Assembly (NCBI GenBank): GCA_013349735.1
Contig: DUZC01000092.1
Location: 1-7,968 of the forward strand
Direction: 5' to 3'
DNA length: 7,968 bases
Source of the DNA: Rhodospirillaceae bacterium
GTDB taxonomy: Bacteria > Pseudomonadota > Alphaproteobacteria > Rhodospirillales > Magnetospirillaceae
Shown: in pieces, positions 1-6,125 of the stretch
Numbering within the stretch: position 1 is the first letter of the stretch
Layout of the letters: each line of letters begins with the position of its first letter
Notes under the pieces: model-generated
Seen by the model: the letters and a program-made list of their open reading frames with translations, nothing else
Told to the model about the DNA's origin: nothing
Databases searched by the model: none
Program-made: the position numbers and the translations under genes

Positions 1-656
1 CAAATATTTACGCTAAATGTCTGGAACTGAATATCGACATCACACGACAACCGATTCCGGTGGTGCCGGCGGCCCATTATACCTGCGGCGGTGTTGTCAC
101 GGACCGACGGGGACGGACGGATGTCCCAGGGCTTTATGCGGTCGGAGAGGTCGCTTTTACGGGATTGCACGGCGCCAATCGCATGGCCAGCAATTCTTTG
201 TTGGAATGCCTGGTTTTTGGCGCCGCCGCGGCGACAGATATTCTCGCAGGATTGCCCACTATGTCCTTGCCGAGCGATTTGCCCCCTTGGGACGAAAGCT
301 GGGTTGCCGATTCTGACGAAGAAGTTGTCGTTTCGCACAATTGGGACGAGCTTCGTCGTTTTATGTGGGACTATGTTGGGATCGTTCGGACCACAAAGCG
401 TTTGGAACGGGCCCAGCATCGTATTGAACTGCTGCTTTCCGAAATCGACGAATATTATGATTCGTTTCGAGTAACCAATGATTTGCTGGAACTGCGCAAC
501 CTGGCTTTGGTGGCCAAACTGATTATCCGTTCGGCCCTGGCCCGTCGCGAAAGCCGAGGGCTCCATTATACCTTGGATTTTCCCTATCCGGATCCGGTGG
601 CCCAGCCACAAAACACCGTATTGATTCCCAAACGCTTTCGCTTACCCCCTCTCTAA
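1..656 (+). CDS. nadB: L-aspartate oxidase, C-terminal part (5' end outside window)
   Basis: NadB is a cytoplasmic FAD enzyme that oxidises L-aspartate to iminoaspartate, the first step of de novo NAD synthesis, and passes the product to quinolinate synthase NadA. The reading frame is open from the window edge (first full codon at position 3) to a TAA at 654-656, giving 217 visible residues of a family usually about 510-540 long. Visible family blocks are PVVPAAHYTCGG (His at visible residue 25) and GLHGANRMASNSLLEC (Arg at 60). They match the substrate-binding His and Arg of E. coli NadB (His351 and Arg386, from memory). Between them lies the FAD-contacting segment GLYAVGE. After about residue 90 comes the helical C-terminal domain, with a typical block around MWDYVGIVRTTKRLE. 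A GTG at position 60 is internal to the gene and is not a start. The 3' end overlaps the convergent chemoreceptor gene by 4 bases. Succinate dehydrogenase flavoproteins share the fold, but the His/Arg blocks favour NadB. Confidence 0.95.
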   Translation, partial: NIYAKCLELNIDITRQPIPVVPAAHYTCGGVVTDRRGRTDVPGLYAVGEVAFTGLHGANRMASNSLLECLVFGAAAATDILAGLPTMSLPSDLPPWDESWVADSDEEVVVSHNWDELRRFMWDYVGIVRTTKRLERAQHRIELLLSEIDEYYDSFRVTNDLLELRNLALVAKLIIRSALARRESRGLHYTLDFPYPDPVAQPQNTVLIPKRFRLPPL

Positions 657-2059
657 ACCACCCGGTAGCCGAGACGCAGGCCACCCCAATGGCGTCCCTT
701 GACGAAAATGGGAATCGAAAGATCCTTCATCAGGACAAATTTACCGCCACCCATGTCGCGGCGATAGGTTTGCAGGAAGAAAGGTTTGGTATTCTGGCCG
801 GCACGCAAACCCGTGCGATCGGAAAAAATCCGGCGATTGCGGCAATTTGCGTTGTTCCAAACCGGATCCTTGCCTTGGGGCTGTGAAAATTTGTTGTTAT
901 GGGTCGGCAGATAACCCTTGCGATCGACAGCAGCACAAAATACGACGCGGGAATCAAATTCCAGCATCGGTTCTTGAATCGACGGCAGGACGGTGTCCGT
1001 AAAACTTGTGAAGCGCGCCATGACCTGTTGCGGGTCTGTACCGGCGATCGGTTGATAATTTTCGTCAAACAGGTCGGTTAGACTGATGCGGCCAGCGTCA
1101 ACGGCAGTTTCAAATTGGACGACAATTTTCTGAACTGCTTCACGTAATTTTGCGATAAAGGGGGTGTCACTGGTGGGGATACCCGACCCCGCAATAAGGT
1201 TCATCAAGTCTTCACCGCGTTCGAGACAGGTCTGCACCCGTTCGTCTGCATTGCGCAGCGTGTTTGCCGTCAAATGCACGCCTTCGAAGAAATGATCAAT
1301 TTCGCCAAGCACGACGTCACAACTATGTAAACTCTCGGTAGCGGCACCGGAAATGCTATGGACCTGCTCTTCAACCGTATCGATAGAGTTATGAAACTTC
1401 TCTAATGCGCCATTGATGACCGCGACCCCTTGATTAACTGAGTCGGCGACGCCTAGGGTGTTTCCGCTGACCGTAATCAAATGACTGATATCGGCAGACA
1501 ATGTATTGACGGTTCCATCGATGCCCGATGTGGCATTGTCGGCCTGCCGGGCCAGAGTTTTGACTTCGGTGGCGACAACAGCGAAACCCTTACCCGCTTC
1601 GCCGGCCCGAGCCGCTTCGATGGTCGCGTTCAATGCCAGCAAATTGGTTTGGCGCGCAATGCTTTGAATGTTGCGCGACATGCCGCGTACCGCCGTCAAT
1701 GAGCCATCCAGTGAACCAAGCCTTTGCTCGATGCCCCGCACTGAATCGACAAGTTGATGGATTGCATCGATGGCAGAGGTCACGGTCGTTAGGGATTCGG
1801 TGGATTGCGCCGAAGCATGCGAGGCGACGGCGCTGGTTTCCCGACCGGATGCGTCGATCTGCCCGATGGAGTCACGCAAGCCATGGGTCAGTTGCCGTAA
1901 ATTGGCAAATAATTTTTCTTGTTGTGAAACAAAGCCGGTAACCGCCTGGATACTTCCAGCGATTTCGGCAACCTCTAAGCTAAGACTTTCTACCTTTTCC
2001 AGCAGCCCTCTGGCAAAGACTTCCAAGTCCTGGCCCGACACTCCCTGTTCTTCAGACAT
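653..2059 (-). CDS. soluble methyl-accepting chemotaxis protein with C-terminal sensor-like domain
   Basis: This is a probable cytoplasmic chemoreceptor that would signal through CheW/CheA to the flagellar motor. With the ATG at 2059 it has 468 residues. I prefer this start to an upstream in-frame TTG at 2080, because the TTG lacks a ribosome site and the ATG has only a weak GGGA about 10 bases upstream. Residues about 10-285 are heptad-rich helix with few prolines, forming the antiparallel signalling hairpin. The tip is unmistakable at about residues 134-172 (IARQTNLLALNATIEAARAG, then FAVVATEVKTLA). No hydrophobic membrane segment, HAMP linker or C-terminal CheR-tethering pentapeptide is visible. 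Residues about 290-468 form a separate globular domain rich in Cys, His, Trp and Arg, with blocks such as YLPTHNNKF, VWNNANCRNRRIF, YRRDMGGG and GRHWGGLRLGYR. I have seen similar domains at the C-terminus of alphaproteobacterial receptors, and its end resembles the last strands of Cache-type sensors, but I cannot name its ligand. Function as a chemoreceptor is secure; the stimulus is unknown. Confidence 0.9.
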   Translation of the reverse strand: MSEEQGVSGQDLEVFARGLLEKVESLSLEVAEIAGSIQAVTGFVSQQEKLFANLRQLTHGLRDSIGQIDASGRETSAVASHASAQSTESLTTVTSAIDAIHQLVDSVRGIEQRLGSLDGSLTAVRGMSRNIQSIARQTNLLALNATIEAARAGEAGKGFAVVATEVKTLARQADNATSGIDGTVNTLSADISHLITVSGNTLGVADSVNQGVAVINGALEKFHNSIDTVEEQVHSISGAATESLHSCDVVLGEIDHFFEGVHLTANTLRNADERVQTCLERGEDLMNLIAGSGIPTSDTPFIAKLREAVQKIVVQFETAVDAGRISLTDLFDENYQPIAGTDPQQVMARFTSFTDTVLPSIQEPMLEFDSRVVFCAAVDRKGYLPTHNNKFSQPQGKDPVWNNANCRNRRIFSDRTGLRAGQNTKPFFLQTYRRDMGGGKFVLMKDLSIPIFVKGRHWGGLRLGYRVV

Positions 2060-2212
2060 GTTCGGTGTTTCCCGAAGCAATATGGCCGGACGTTTTTTGT
2101 CTTCATGCCATGGTTAACTGAGGTCGATGTTCTCCTATGGGGATAACCTTGTTATCTCTATTTTTTTATTGCCTAACCTCATAGCATAAATTTTATCCTG
2201 GTTCATCTTGGA
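2060..2212. promoter_or_regulatory. 153-base gap upstream of the chemoreceptor gene
   Basis: This gap separates the end of hpnE (TAA at 2213-2215, minus strand) from the start of the chemoreceptor gene, both read leftward. It must hold whatever promoter the chemoreceptor has, unless that gene is read through from hpnE. It is more A+T-rich than its surroundings, especially at 2155-2200, as is usual for promoter DNA. I could not find a convincing sigma-70, sigma-54 or sigma-28 promoter on the minus strand. I also see no hairpin followed by a T-run in the direction that would end hpnE transcription. The one clear element is the inverted repeat at 2142-2156, listed separately. Confidence 0.5.
2142..2156. 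repeat. short perfect inverted repeat GATAAC-CTT-GTTATC
   Basis: Two perfect 6-base arms (2142-2147 and 2151-2156) flank a 3-base centre in the region upstream of the chemoreceptor gene, about 83 bases before its ATG. A run of seven T residues follows at 2161-2167 on the plus strand. The dyad could be an operator for a dimeric regulator, or simply a chance palindrome. As RNA, the hairpin plus U-run would only make a terminator for rightward transcription, and no rightward gene precedes it. The repeat itself is seen directly; any function is a guess. Confidence 0.35.
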
Positions 2213-3400
2213 TTATTGCCGGGAAACCACCTGACGCGCCGCCTCTTGGCCCGACCAGAGTGCGCCCTCGATGGTGCAGGGCAGCCCGGTGGCCGTCCAG
2301 TCGCCGGCGAGAAAGAGGTTGGCCGCGATTTGGGGCCTTGGGCGCAGATCTTCCATGGCTGGGCTATGAAATATTGTTGCCCGCTTTTCTTTGATGATCC
2401 GGCTGGCCGCTGGAAAGTCCTTTAATCCCATCGCTTTAGATACATCCGACCAAAGCACCGCGGCAAGCTCGTCAACCGATCGTTCGACAAGGTGGGCGGC
2501 GGCGGAAACCGTAACCGAGACAACATCGTCCCGCAGAAATAGCCACTGACCCGTCGCGTTAAGCAAACCAAGGAAGCTTTCTGGAGCTCGTTGCGAGGGC
2601 GGAACGGACAGGCGAAAATGCGCATTGACGATGGGACTGTCGGGAAATATCGGAAGGTCAGGAAGATGACTGCGTGCGACTGCCCAAGGTAAAGCCAGAA
2701 CCACGCTGTCTGTTTTACCGACTGGTACCTGCAGCCCATCGAAAACCAGCCCGGAAATCTTTTGACCATCCCACTGCAAATGTCTCAAGCTGTGATGCAG
2801 ATGTACAGATATGCCGGCTTCGGATGATGCCTTTAGGGCTGGCTCGACGAAGGTATTGGAAAGTCCATGGCGGGCCAGAAAGGGCCGGCTGGCGGCTTGG
2901 CCCCGCCATAAGGTGCGGGCCAGGACACGACGAAAGACCGTGGCTGACGTTTGTTGCGTTGGGGTGTTCATGATCGCCAGGGTCAAAGGATCCCAAAAAT
3001 CCGCATAATGACCGACGCCGCTCAGGCATTCGCCGACGGTTTTGCCTTCATGCTGGCGCAGCCGCCAGCTGGCACTGAGAAGAGAGGGCAAAAGACGCAG
3101 CGGTGTAGCCGACCACCGTCGCCCGTTTTTAAGATCCAGCATAGGAAAAGTAGCCGGGCAGGGGGCTAATCGATCCGTGCTGCCGATTCGCCGTAAAAAG
3201 GCGAAAACGGTTTTATTGCCTCCCACCACCATATGGGTGCCATTGTCGATCAGGCGGTCCAGCTTCGGTTCCAGCCAGGACCGGCAGCGTCCGCCGGCAT
3301 GACCGGCGGCTTCGTATAAAACGACGGGGAGTCCGGCGTCGGCGGCGGCCAGGGCACAAGACAGCCCAGACAGACCGGCGCCCACAATATGCAAGGTCAT
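2213..3400 (-). CDS. hpnE: FAD-dependent squalene-pathway desaturase, hydroxysqualene dehydroxylase (HpnE)
   Basis: HpnE is an amine-oxidase-fold flavoprotein that reduces hydroxysqualene to squalene. It is the third step after HpnC and HpnD in the bacterial route from farnesyl diphosphate to squalene, which feeds hopanoid synthesis. The start is the ATG at 3400 (395 residues, close to the usual 400-430). It opens directly into the FAD-binding fold: GAGLSG at residues 7-12, the acidic Glu30 ending the second beta strand, then GHAGGRCRSW at 33-42. A minus-strand GAGG lies 9 bases upstream. Downstream family features are IDNGTHMVVGGN, the NTPTQQTSAT segment, IVNAHFRL, a QWLF...SVTVSAA block and the closing FAD motif LAGDWTATGLPCTIEGALWSG. 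It is divergent from an NDUFAF6-like synthase-fold gene rather than in an operon with hpnC/hpnD, which are not in this window. A related carotenoid desaturase is possible, but the overall pattern fits HpnE best. The substrate is inferred from family. Confidence 0.87.
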   Translation of the reverse strand: MTLHIVGAGLSGLSCALAAADAGLPVVLYEAAGHAGGRCRSWLEPKLDRLIDNGTHMVVGGNKTVFAFLRRIGSTDRLAPCPATFPMLDLKNGRRWSATPLRLLPSLLSASWRLRQHEGKTVGECLSGVGHYADFWDPLTLAIMNTPTQQTSATVFRRVLARTLWRGQAASRPFLARHGLSNTFVEPALKASSEAGISVHLHHSLRHLQWDGQKISGLVFDGLQVPVGKTDSVVLALPWAVARSHLPDLPIFPDSPIVNAHFRLSVPPSQRAPESFLGLLNATGQWLFLRDDVVSVTVSAAAHLVERSVDELAAVLWSDVSKAMGLKDFPAASRIIKEKRATIFHSPAMEDLRPRPQIAANLFLAGDWTATGLPCTIEGALWSGQEAARQVVSRQ

Positions 3401-3480
3401 GTCTTGATGCCTCGTTGGTTGCCGGGCATACCTATATACCAACTGGGCGGCTAAGCCCAAGGATCGACGAAAGGAACGCC
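3401..3480. promoter_or_regulatory. divergent intergenic region between hpnE and the NDUFAF6-like gene
   Basis: This 80-base region must carry the start signals of both divergent genes. For leftward hpnE, a plausible sigma-70-type promoter reads on the minus strand as TTGGGC (plus-strand 3455-3460), a 16-base spacer and TATATA (3433-3438). That would give a leader of about 25 bases. The hpnE ribosome site GAGG is the complement of 3410-3413, 9 bases from its ATG. For the rightward gene, AAAGGA at 3470-3475 sits 5 bases before its GTG and decides that start. No clear rightward promoter was found. Two small dyads are also present: GTTGGT (3414-3419) with ACCAAC (3438-3443), and TGGGC (3444-3448) with GCCCA (3455-3459). 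The second overlaps the proposed hpnE -35 box. Confidence 0.45.
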
Positions 3481-4326
3481 GTGCCTGAACTGAACTCTTT
3501 ATCCGATGCCGCACGTGCCGTCCGTCAGCAGGACCGCGATCGCTTCGTTACAGCATTGTTTGCGCCTGCGGACCGTCGTCAGGCCTTATTCGTGCTCTAT
3601 GCCTTTAATTTGGAAATCGCCCGGGCGCGGGAATTGGTGCGCGAACCCATGCTAGGGCGGATTCGTCTGCAATGGTGGCGGGATTGCCTGACGGCATTGT
3701 ATGCCGGCCAGGATGGGGGGCAACCTTTAGCCCGAGAACTTGGCGCGGTGATTGCCCATCATGGATTGGCCGAAACGGAATTCACTCTCCTTCTTGATAG
3801 CCGGGAAAGTGATATGAACGACCAGCCGCCGGCCGATCTTGCCGCCATGGAATCCTATGCCGAAGGGACCGCCGCCCCGCTTGCGCGCCTGGCTCTGGCC
3901 GTGCTTGACGCCAAGGGCGAAACGGACCTTGAAGTGGCCCGCCATGTGGGAATCGCCTGGGCTTTGACGGGTTTACTGAGGGCGGTTCCTTATCATGCGG
4001 CGGCCAAAAGGCTTTATCTGCCATTGGACCTGCTGGAAAAACACGGCGTCAGCCAGCAGCAGATTTTTTCTGGTAAAGGCTCTCCAGGGCTGATCCTGGT
4101 CGGGCAGGAGATTTCCACTTTAGCAAGAAGCCATTTGCGTCAGGCCCGGCTTCATTCTGGCCAAGTCGCCCGGCAGGCTTTGTCACCGCTTCTGACGGCT
4201 CCTCTGGCTGAAAGCTATCTTGATGCCTTGGACAAAAGCGGTGGCGATCTGTTGAGCACCGATTGGTCCAGGGTGCGGCCAAGACCGATGCGTCTAGCCT
4301 GGTGCGCCTTCAGGGGACGGATTTGA
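3481..4326 (+). CDS. NDUFAF6-like squalene/phytoene-synthase-fold protein, probable complex I assembly factor
   Basis: It encodes 281 residues from the GTG at 3481, chosen for the AAAGGA 5 bases upstream; an in-frame GTG at 3415 has no ribosome site and adds no conserved sequence. The protein has the all-helical isoprenoid synthase fold and would usually be labelled a phytoene/squalene synthase. Its conserved blocks instead match mitochondrial NDUFAF6: YAFNLEIARARELV (40-53), LGRIRLQWWRD (58-68), ESYAEGT (124-130), then GIAWALTGLLRAVPYH (157-172), YLPLDLLEKHGVSQ and a later HLRQAR segment. Neither Asp-rich catalytic motif of true prenyl synthases is present. The first would fall within EIARARE (45-51) and the second within LLRAVPYH (165-172), so head-to-head prenyl condensation is unlikely. 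In mitochondria the homologue helps assemble NADH dehydrogenase (complex I); the bacterial role is inferred. The gene diverges from hpnE, and its last 33 bases overlap the convergent trmFO. HpnC or HpnD are the alternatives, and the missing motifs argue against both. Confidence 0.85.
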   Translation: MPELNSLSDAARAVRQQDRDRFVTALFAPADRRQALFVLYAFNLEIARARELVREPMLGRIRLQWWRDCLTALYAGQDGGQPLARELGAVIAHHGLAETEFTLLLDSRESDMNDQPPADLAAMESYAEGTAAPLARLALAVLDAKGETDLEVARHVGIAWALTGLLRAVPYHAAAKRLYLPLDLLEKHGVSQQQIFSGKGSPGLILVGQEISTLARSHLRQARLHSGQVARQALSPLLTAPLAESYLDALDKSGGDLLSTDWSRVRPRPMRLAWCAFRGRI

Positions 4327-5652
4327 CCAACTGGCCAAATCGGCCAAGGCGCGTCGGGCATAAAGCTTTTTGCGCTCTCGGCCTTTGATTCGCCGGCCTT
4401 TTTCGTCTCGTTCGTCAGGCGGCGCGGGAAACAGGCCAAAATTGATATTCATCGGCTGGAAGGTTTCGGAATTCGCTCCGCCGGTAATGTGATTTAACAG
4501 GGCGCCGATCGCGGTCGTAACCGGCGGAGGCTGCAAATCTTTGCCAAGGCGCTCGGCTGCGGCAAATCTTCCGGCCAACAAGCCGATGGCTGCGCTTTCC
4601 ACATAGCCTTCGCAGCCGGTGATTTGGCCGGCAAAACTTAAATTGGGGCGGTTCCGCAATCTCAGCGTTTTATCCAGCAGGCGGGGGCTGTTGATAAAGG
4701 TATTGCGATGCATGCCACCAAGGCGAGCAAATTGGGCCTGCTCTAACCCAGGAATGCGCTGAAACACCTTGATTTGCTCGGCATGTTTCATTTTGGTCTG
4801 AAAGCCGACGATATTGTAAAGCGTGCCAAGTGCATTGTCTTGGCGGAGTTGAACCACCGCAAAGGGGCGTTCCTGTGGCGCGTGCGGATTGGTCAAACCC
4901 ACCGGCTTTAAGGGGCCGAAGGCCAGGGTCTGGCGCCCCCGTCGCGCCATTTCTTCAACAGGCAGGCAGCCTTCAAAATAGGGAGTACCTTCCCATTCCT
5001 TAGGCAAATGGGGAGAAGCGGTCAGCAACCCGTCCACCAATTCTTCATAGTCCCGCTGCGACAGGGGCAGATTGATGTAATCGGTGCCGGTACCCTTGTC
5101 ATAGCGCGACTGATACCAGGCTTTTGAAAAGTCTATACTTTCTTTGTAGACGATCGGGGCAATGGCGTCAAAAAAGCTTAAGGAGCTTTCGCCAGTGAGC
5201 ATTGCAACGGCTTGCGCCAATGGCGCGCTGGTCAAAGGACCGGTGGCGATAATAACTCTGTCCCAGTCGGCCGGGGGTAGGTCGATTAATTCTTCACGAC
5301 GCAGGGTAAATAGTGGCTGAGCCTGCAAGCTGCTTTCTACTTTTGCGGCAAAACCGTCGCGATCGACTGCCAGCGCGCCGCCGGCGGGAACCCGACATTC
5401 ATCGGCAGCCGACAAAATCAAGGAGCCAAGGCGGCGCATTTCTTCATGTAATAGCCCGACGGCGTTATAATCGGCGTCATCTGATCGCAGGCTGTTCGAA
5501 CAAACGAGTTCAGCCAACTGGCCAGTGACATGGGCTTCGGTCTGTCGATGCGGGCGCATTTCGTGCAGGATGACCGGCACACCGGCCCGCATCAGTTGCC
5601 AAGCCGCCTCGGCGCCGGCCAGGCCTCCGCCGATGATATGGACTTCCTTCAT
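4294..5652 (-). CDS. trmFO: folate/FAD-dependent tRNA (uracil-54-C5) methyltransferase TrmFO
   Basis: TrmFO makes 5-methyluridine at position 54 in the T-loop of tRNAs, using methylenetetrahydrofolate as carbon donor and reduced FAD as reductant. It replaces the SAM-dependent TrmA in many bacteria. The gene is complete, with 452 residues, normal for the family. Visible marks are the N-terminal FAD motif IIGGGLAGAEAAWQL (6-20), EMRP at 31-34, and ELVCSNSLRSDDADYNAVGLL with Cys51. YFEGCLPVEEMARRG contains Cys229, and GQITGCEGYVES lies near the C-terminal FAD region. Cys51 and Cys229 correspond to the two functional cysteines of the B. subtilis enzyme (Cys53 and Cys226, from memory). The ATG at 5652 is supported by minus-strand AAGGA (complement of 5659-5663), 6 bases upstream. 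The upstream gene diverges across 50 bases, so trmFO is probably its own transcription unit. The 3' end overlaps the convergent NDUFAF6-like gene by 33 bases. The related GidA/MnmG family is much longer and is ruled out. Confidence 0.97.
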   Translation of the reverse strand: MKEVHIIGGGLAGAEAAWQLMRAGVPVILHEMRPHRQTEAHVTGQLAELVCSNSLRSDDADYNAVGLLHEEMRRLGSLILSAADECRVPAGGALAVDRDGFAAKVESSLQAQPLFTLRREELIDLPPADWDRVIIATGPLTSAPLAQAVAMLTGESSLSFFDAIAPIVYKESIDFSKAWYQSRYDKGTGTDYINLPLSQRDYEELVDGLLTASPHLPKEWEGTPYFEGCLPVEEMARRGRQTLAFGPLKPVGLTNPHAPQERPFAVVQLRQDNALGTLYNIVGFQTKMKHAEQIKVFQRIPGLEQAQFARLGGMHRNTFINSPRLLDKTLRLRNRPNLSFAGQITGCEGYVESAAIGLLAGRFAAAERLGKDLQPPPVTTAIGALLNHITGGANSETFQPMNINFGLFPAPPDERDEKGRRIKGRERKKLYARRALADLASWSNPSPEGAPG

Positions 5653-5702
5653 GGCTTATCCTTATGTTGGTCGGCAGTTTGCCATAGTCAGGGATTCTCG
5701 CA
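5653..5702. promoter_or_regulatory. 50-base divergent gap between trmFO and the thioesterase gene
   Basis: Both neighbours start from this short region, so their promoters must lie in it or reach into the opposite gene's first codons. Both ribosome sites are visible: minus-strand AAGGA (complement of 5659-5663) for trmFO, and plus-strand AGGGA beginning at 5690, with AGGG 9 bases before the thioesterase ATG. I found no pair of -35 and -10 hexamers with acceptable spacing on either strand. Confidence 0.4.
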
Positions 5703-6125
5703 ATGGCTCGTGTCTCTATTGATTTGCCGGTCACCTTTTCGTTCCGAACCGATATTCTGATCTATATCAATCACATAAATTACGGTCATCATTTGGATAA
5801 CGCCGCCCTGCTATCGCTGGTTTCCGAGGCAAGGGTCCGATTCTTTAACGCGTTTGGCTATACCGAACTTGATGTCGAAGGTTTTGGCATTGTGGTTGCC
5901 GATGCGGCTATTCAGTATCGTTCCGAGGCCTATCATGGCGAGACCCTGCAGTTCGCCATGCAGGCGCATGATTTCAATAAATACGGGTTCGATCTGGTCT
6001 ATCAGGTAACGGACAAGGCGACCGGGCGGGAAATTGCCCGCGGTAAAACGGGTGTAGTATTTTTTGATTATCAGGCAAAAAAGCCGGTTATGGTGCCGGA
6101 GGCTTTTCTAAAAAAAGTCAAATGA
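5703..6125 (+). CDS. hotdog-fold thioesterase family protein (4HBT/YbgC-like)
   Basis: A complete 140-residue protein, the normal size for single-hotdog acyl-CoA or acyl-ACP thioesterases, which usually act as cytoplasmic dimers or tetramers. The hotdog pattern is clear: a first strand (residues 1-20), the turn and start of the central helix at INHINYGHHLDNAALLSLVSEARVRFF (22-48 overall, with Glu42 of the SEAR block), then strands at IVVADAAIQYRSEAYHGETLQF, FDLVYQVTD and GKTGVVFFDY. No signal peptide or membrane segment is visible. The ATG at 5703 follows AGGG with 9-base spacing. In many relatives the loop before the helix carries an Asp that helps catalysis; here the likely equivalent site reads His24 or Asn26, so activity and substrate are uncertain. 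It diverges from trmFO, and its last 8 bases overlap the end of uvrA. Neither neighbour suggests a pathway. Confidence 0.85.
   Translation: MARVSIDLPVTFSFRTDILIYINHINYGHHLDNAALLSLVSEARVRFFNAFGYTELDVEGFGIVVADAAIQYRSEAYHGETLQFAMQAHDFNKYGFDLVYQVTDKATGREIARGKTGVVFFDYQAKKPVMVPEAFLKKVK

Noticed and set aside
2060..2080. Extending the chemoreceptor to the in-frame TTG at 2080 on the minus strand.
   Set aside because: No ribosome site precedes the TTG, and the seven extra residues are not part of a recognisable domain. The ATG at 2059 is the simpler start.
2142..2167. The dyad plus T-run as the terminator of hpnE.
   Set aside because: hpnE is read leftward, and on that strand the A-run precedes the hairpin instead of a T-run following it. 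The orientation is wrong.
3401..3514. Extending HpnE upstream of the ATG at 3400, in frame to 3514.
   Set aside because: The FAD-binding strand begins right after the ATG at 3400, which has a GAGG 9 bases upstream. The extension is Arg-rich without domain features and would run into the divergent gene.
3481..4326. Calling this gene hpnD, hpnC or crtB because it has a squalene/phytoene synthase fold and lies beside hpnE.
   Set aside because: Both Asp-rich catalytic motifs are missing and the conserved blocks match NDUFAF6, so a synthase symbol would mislead.
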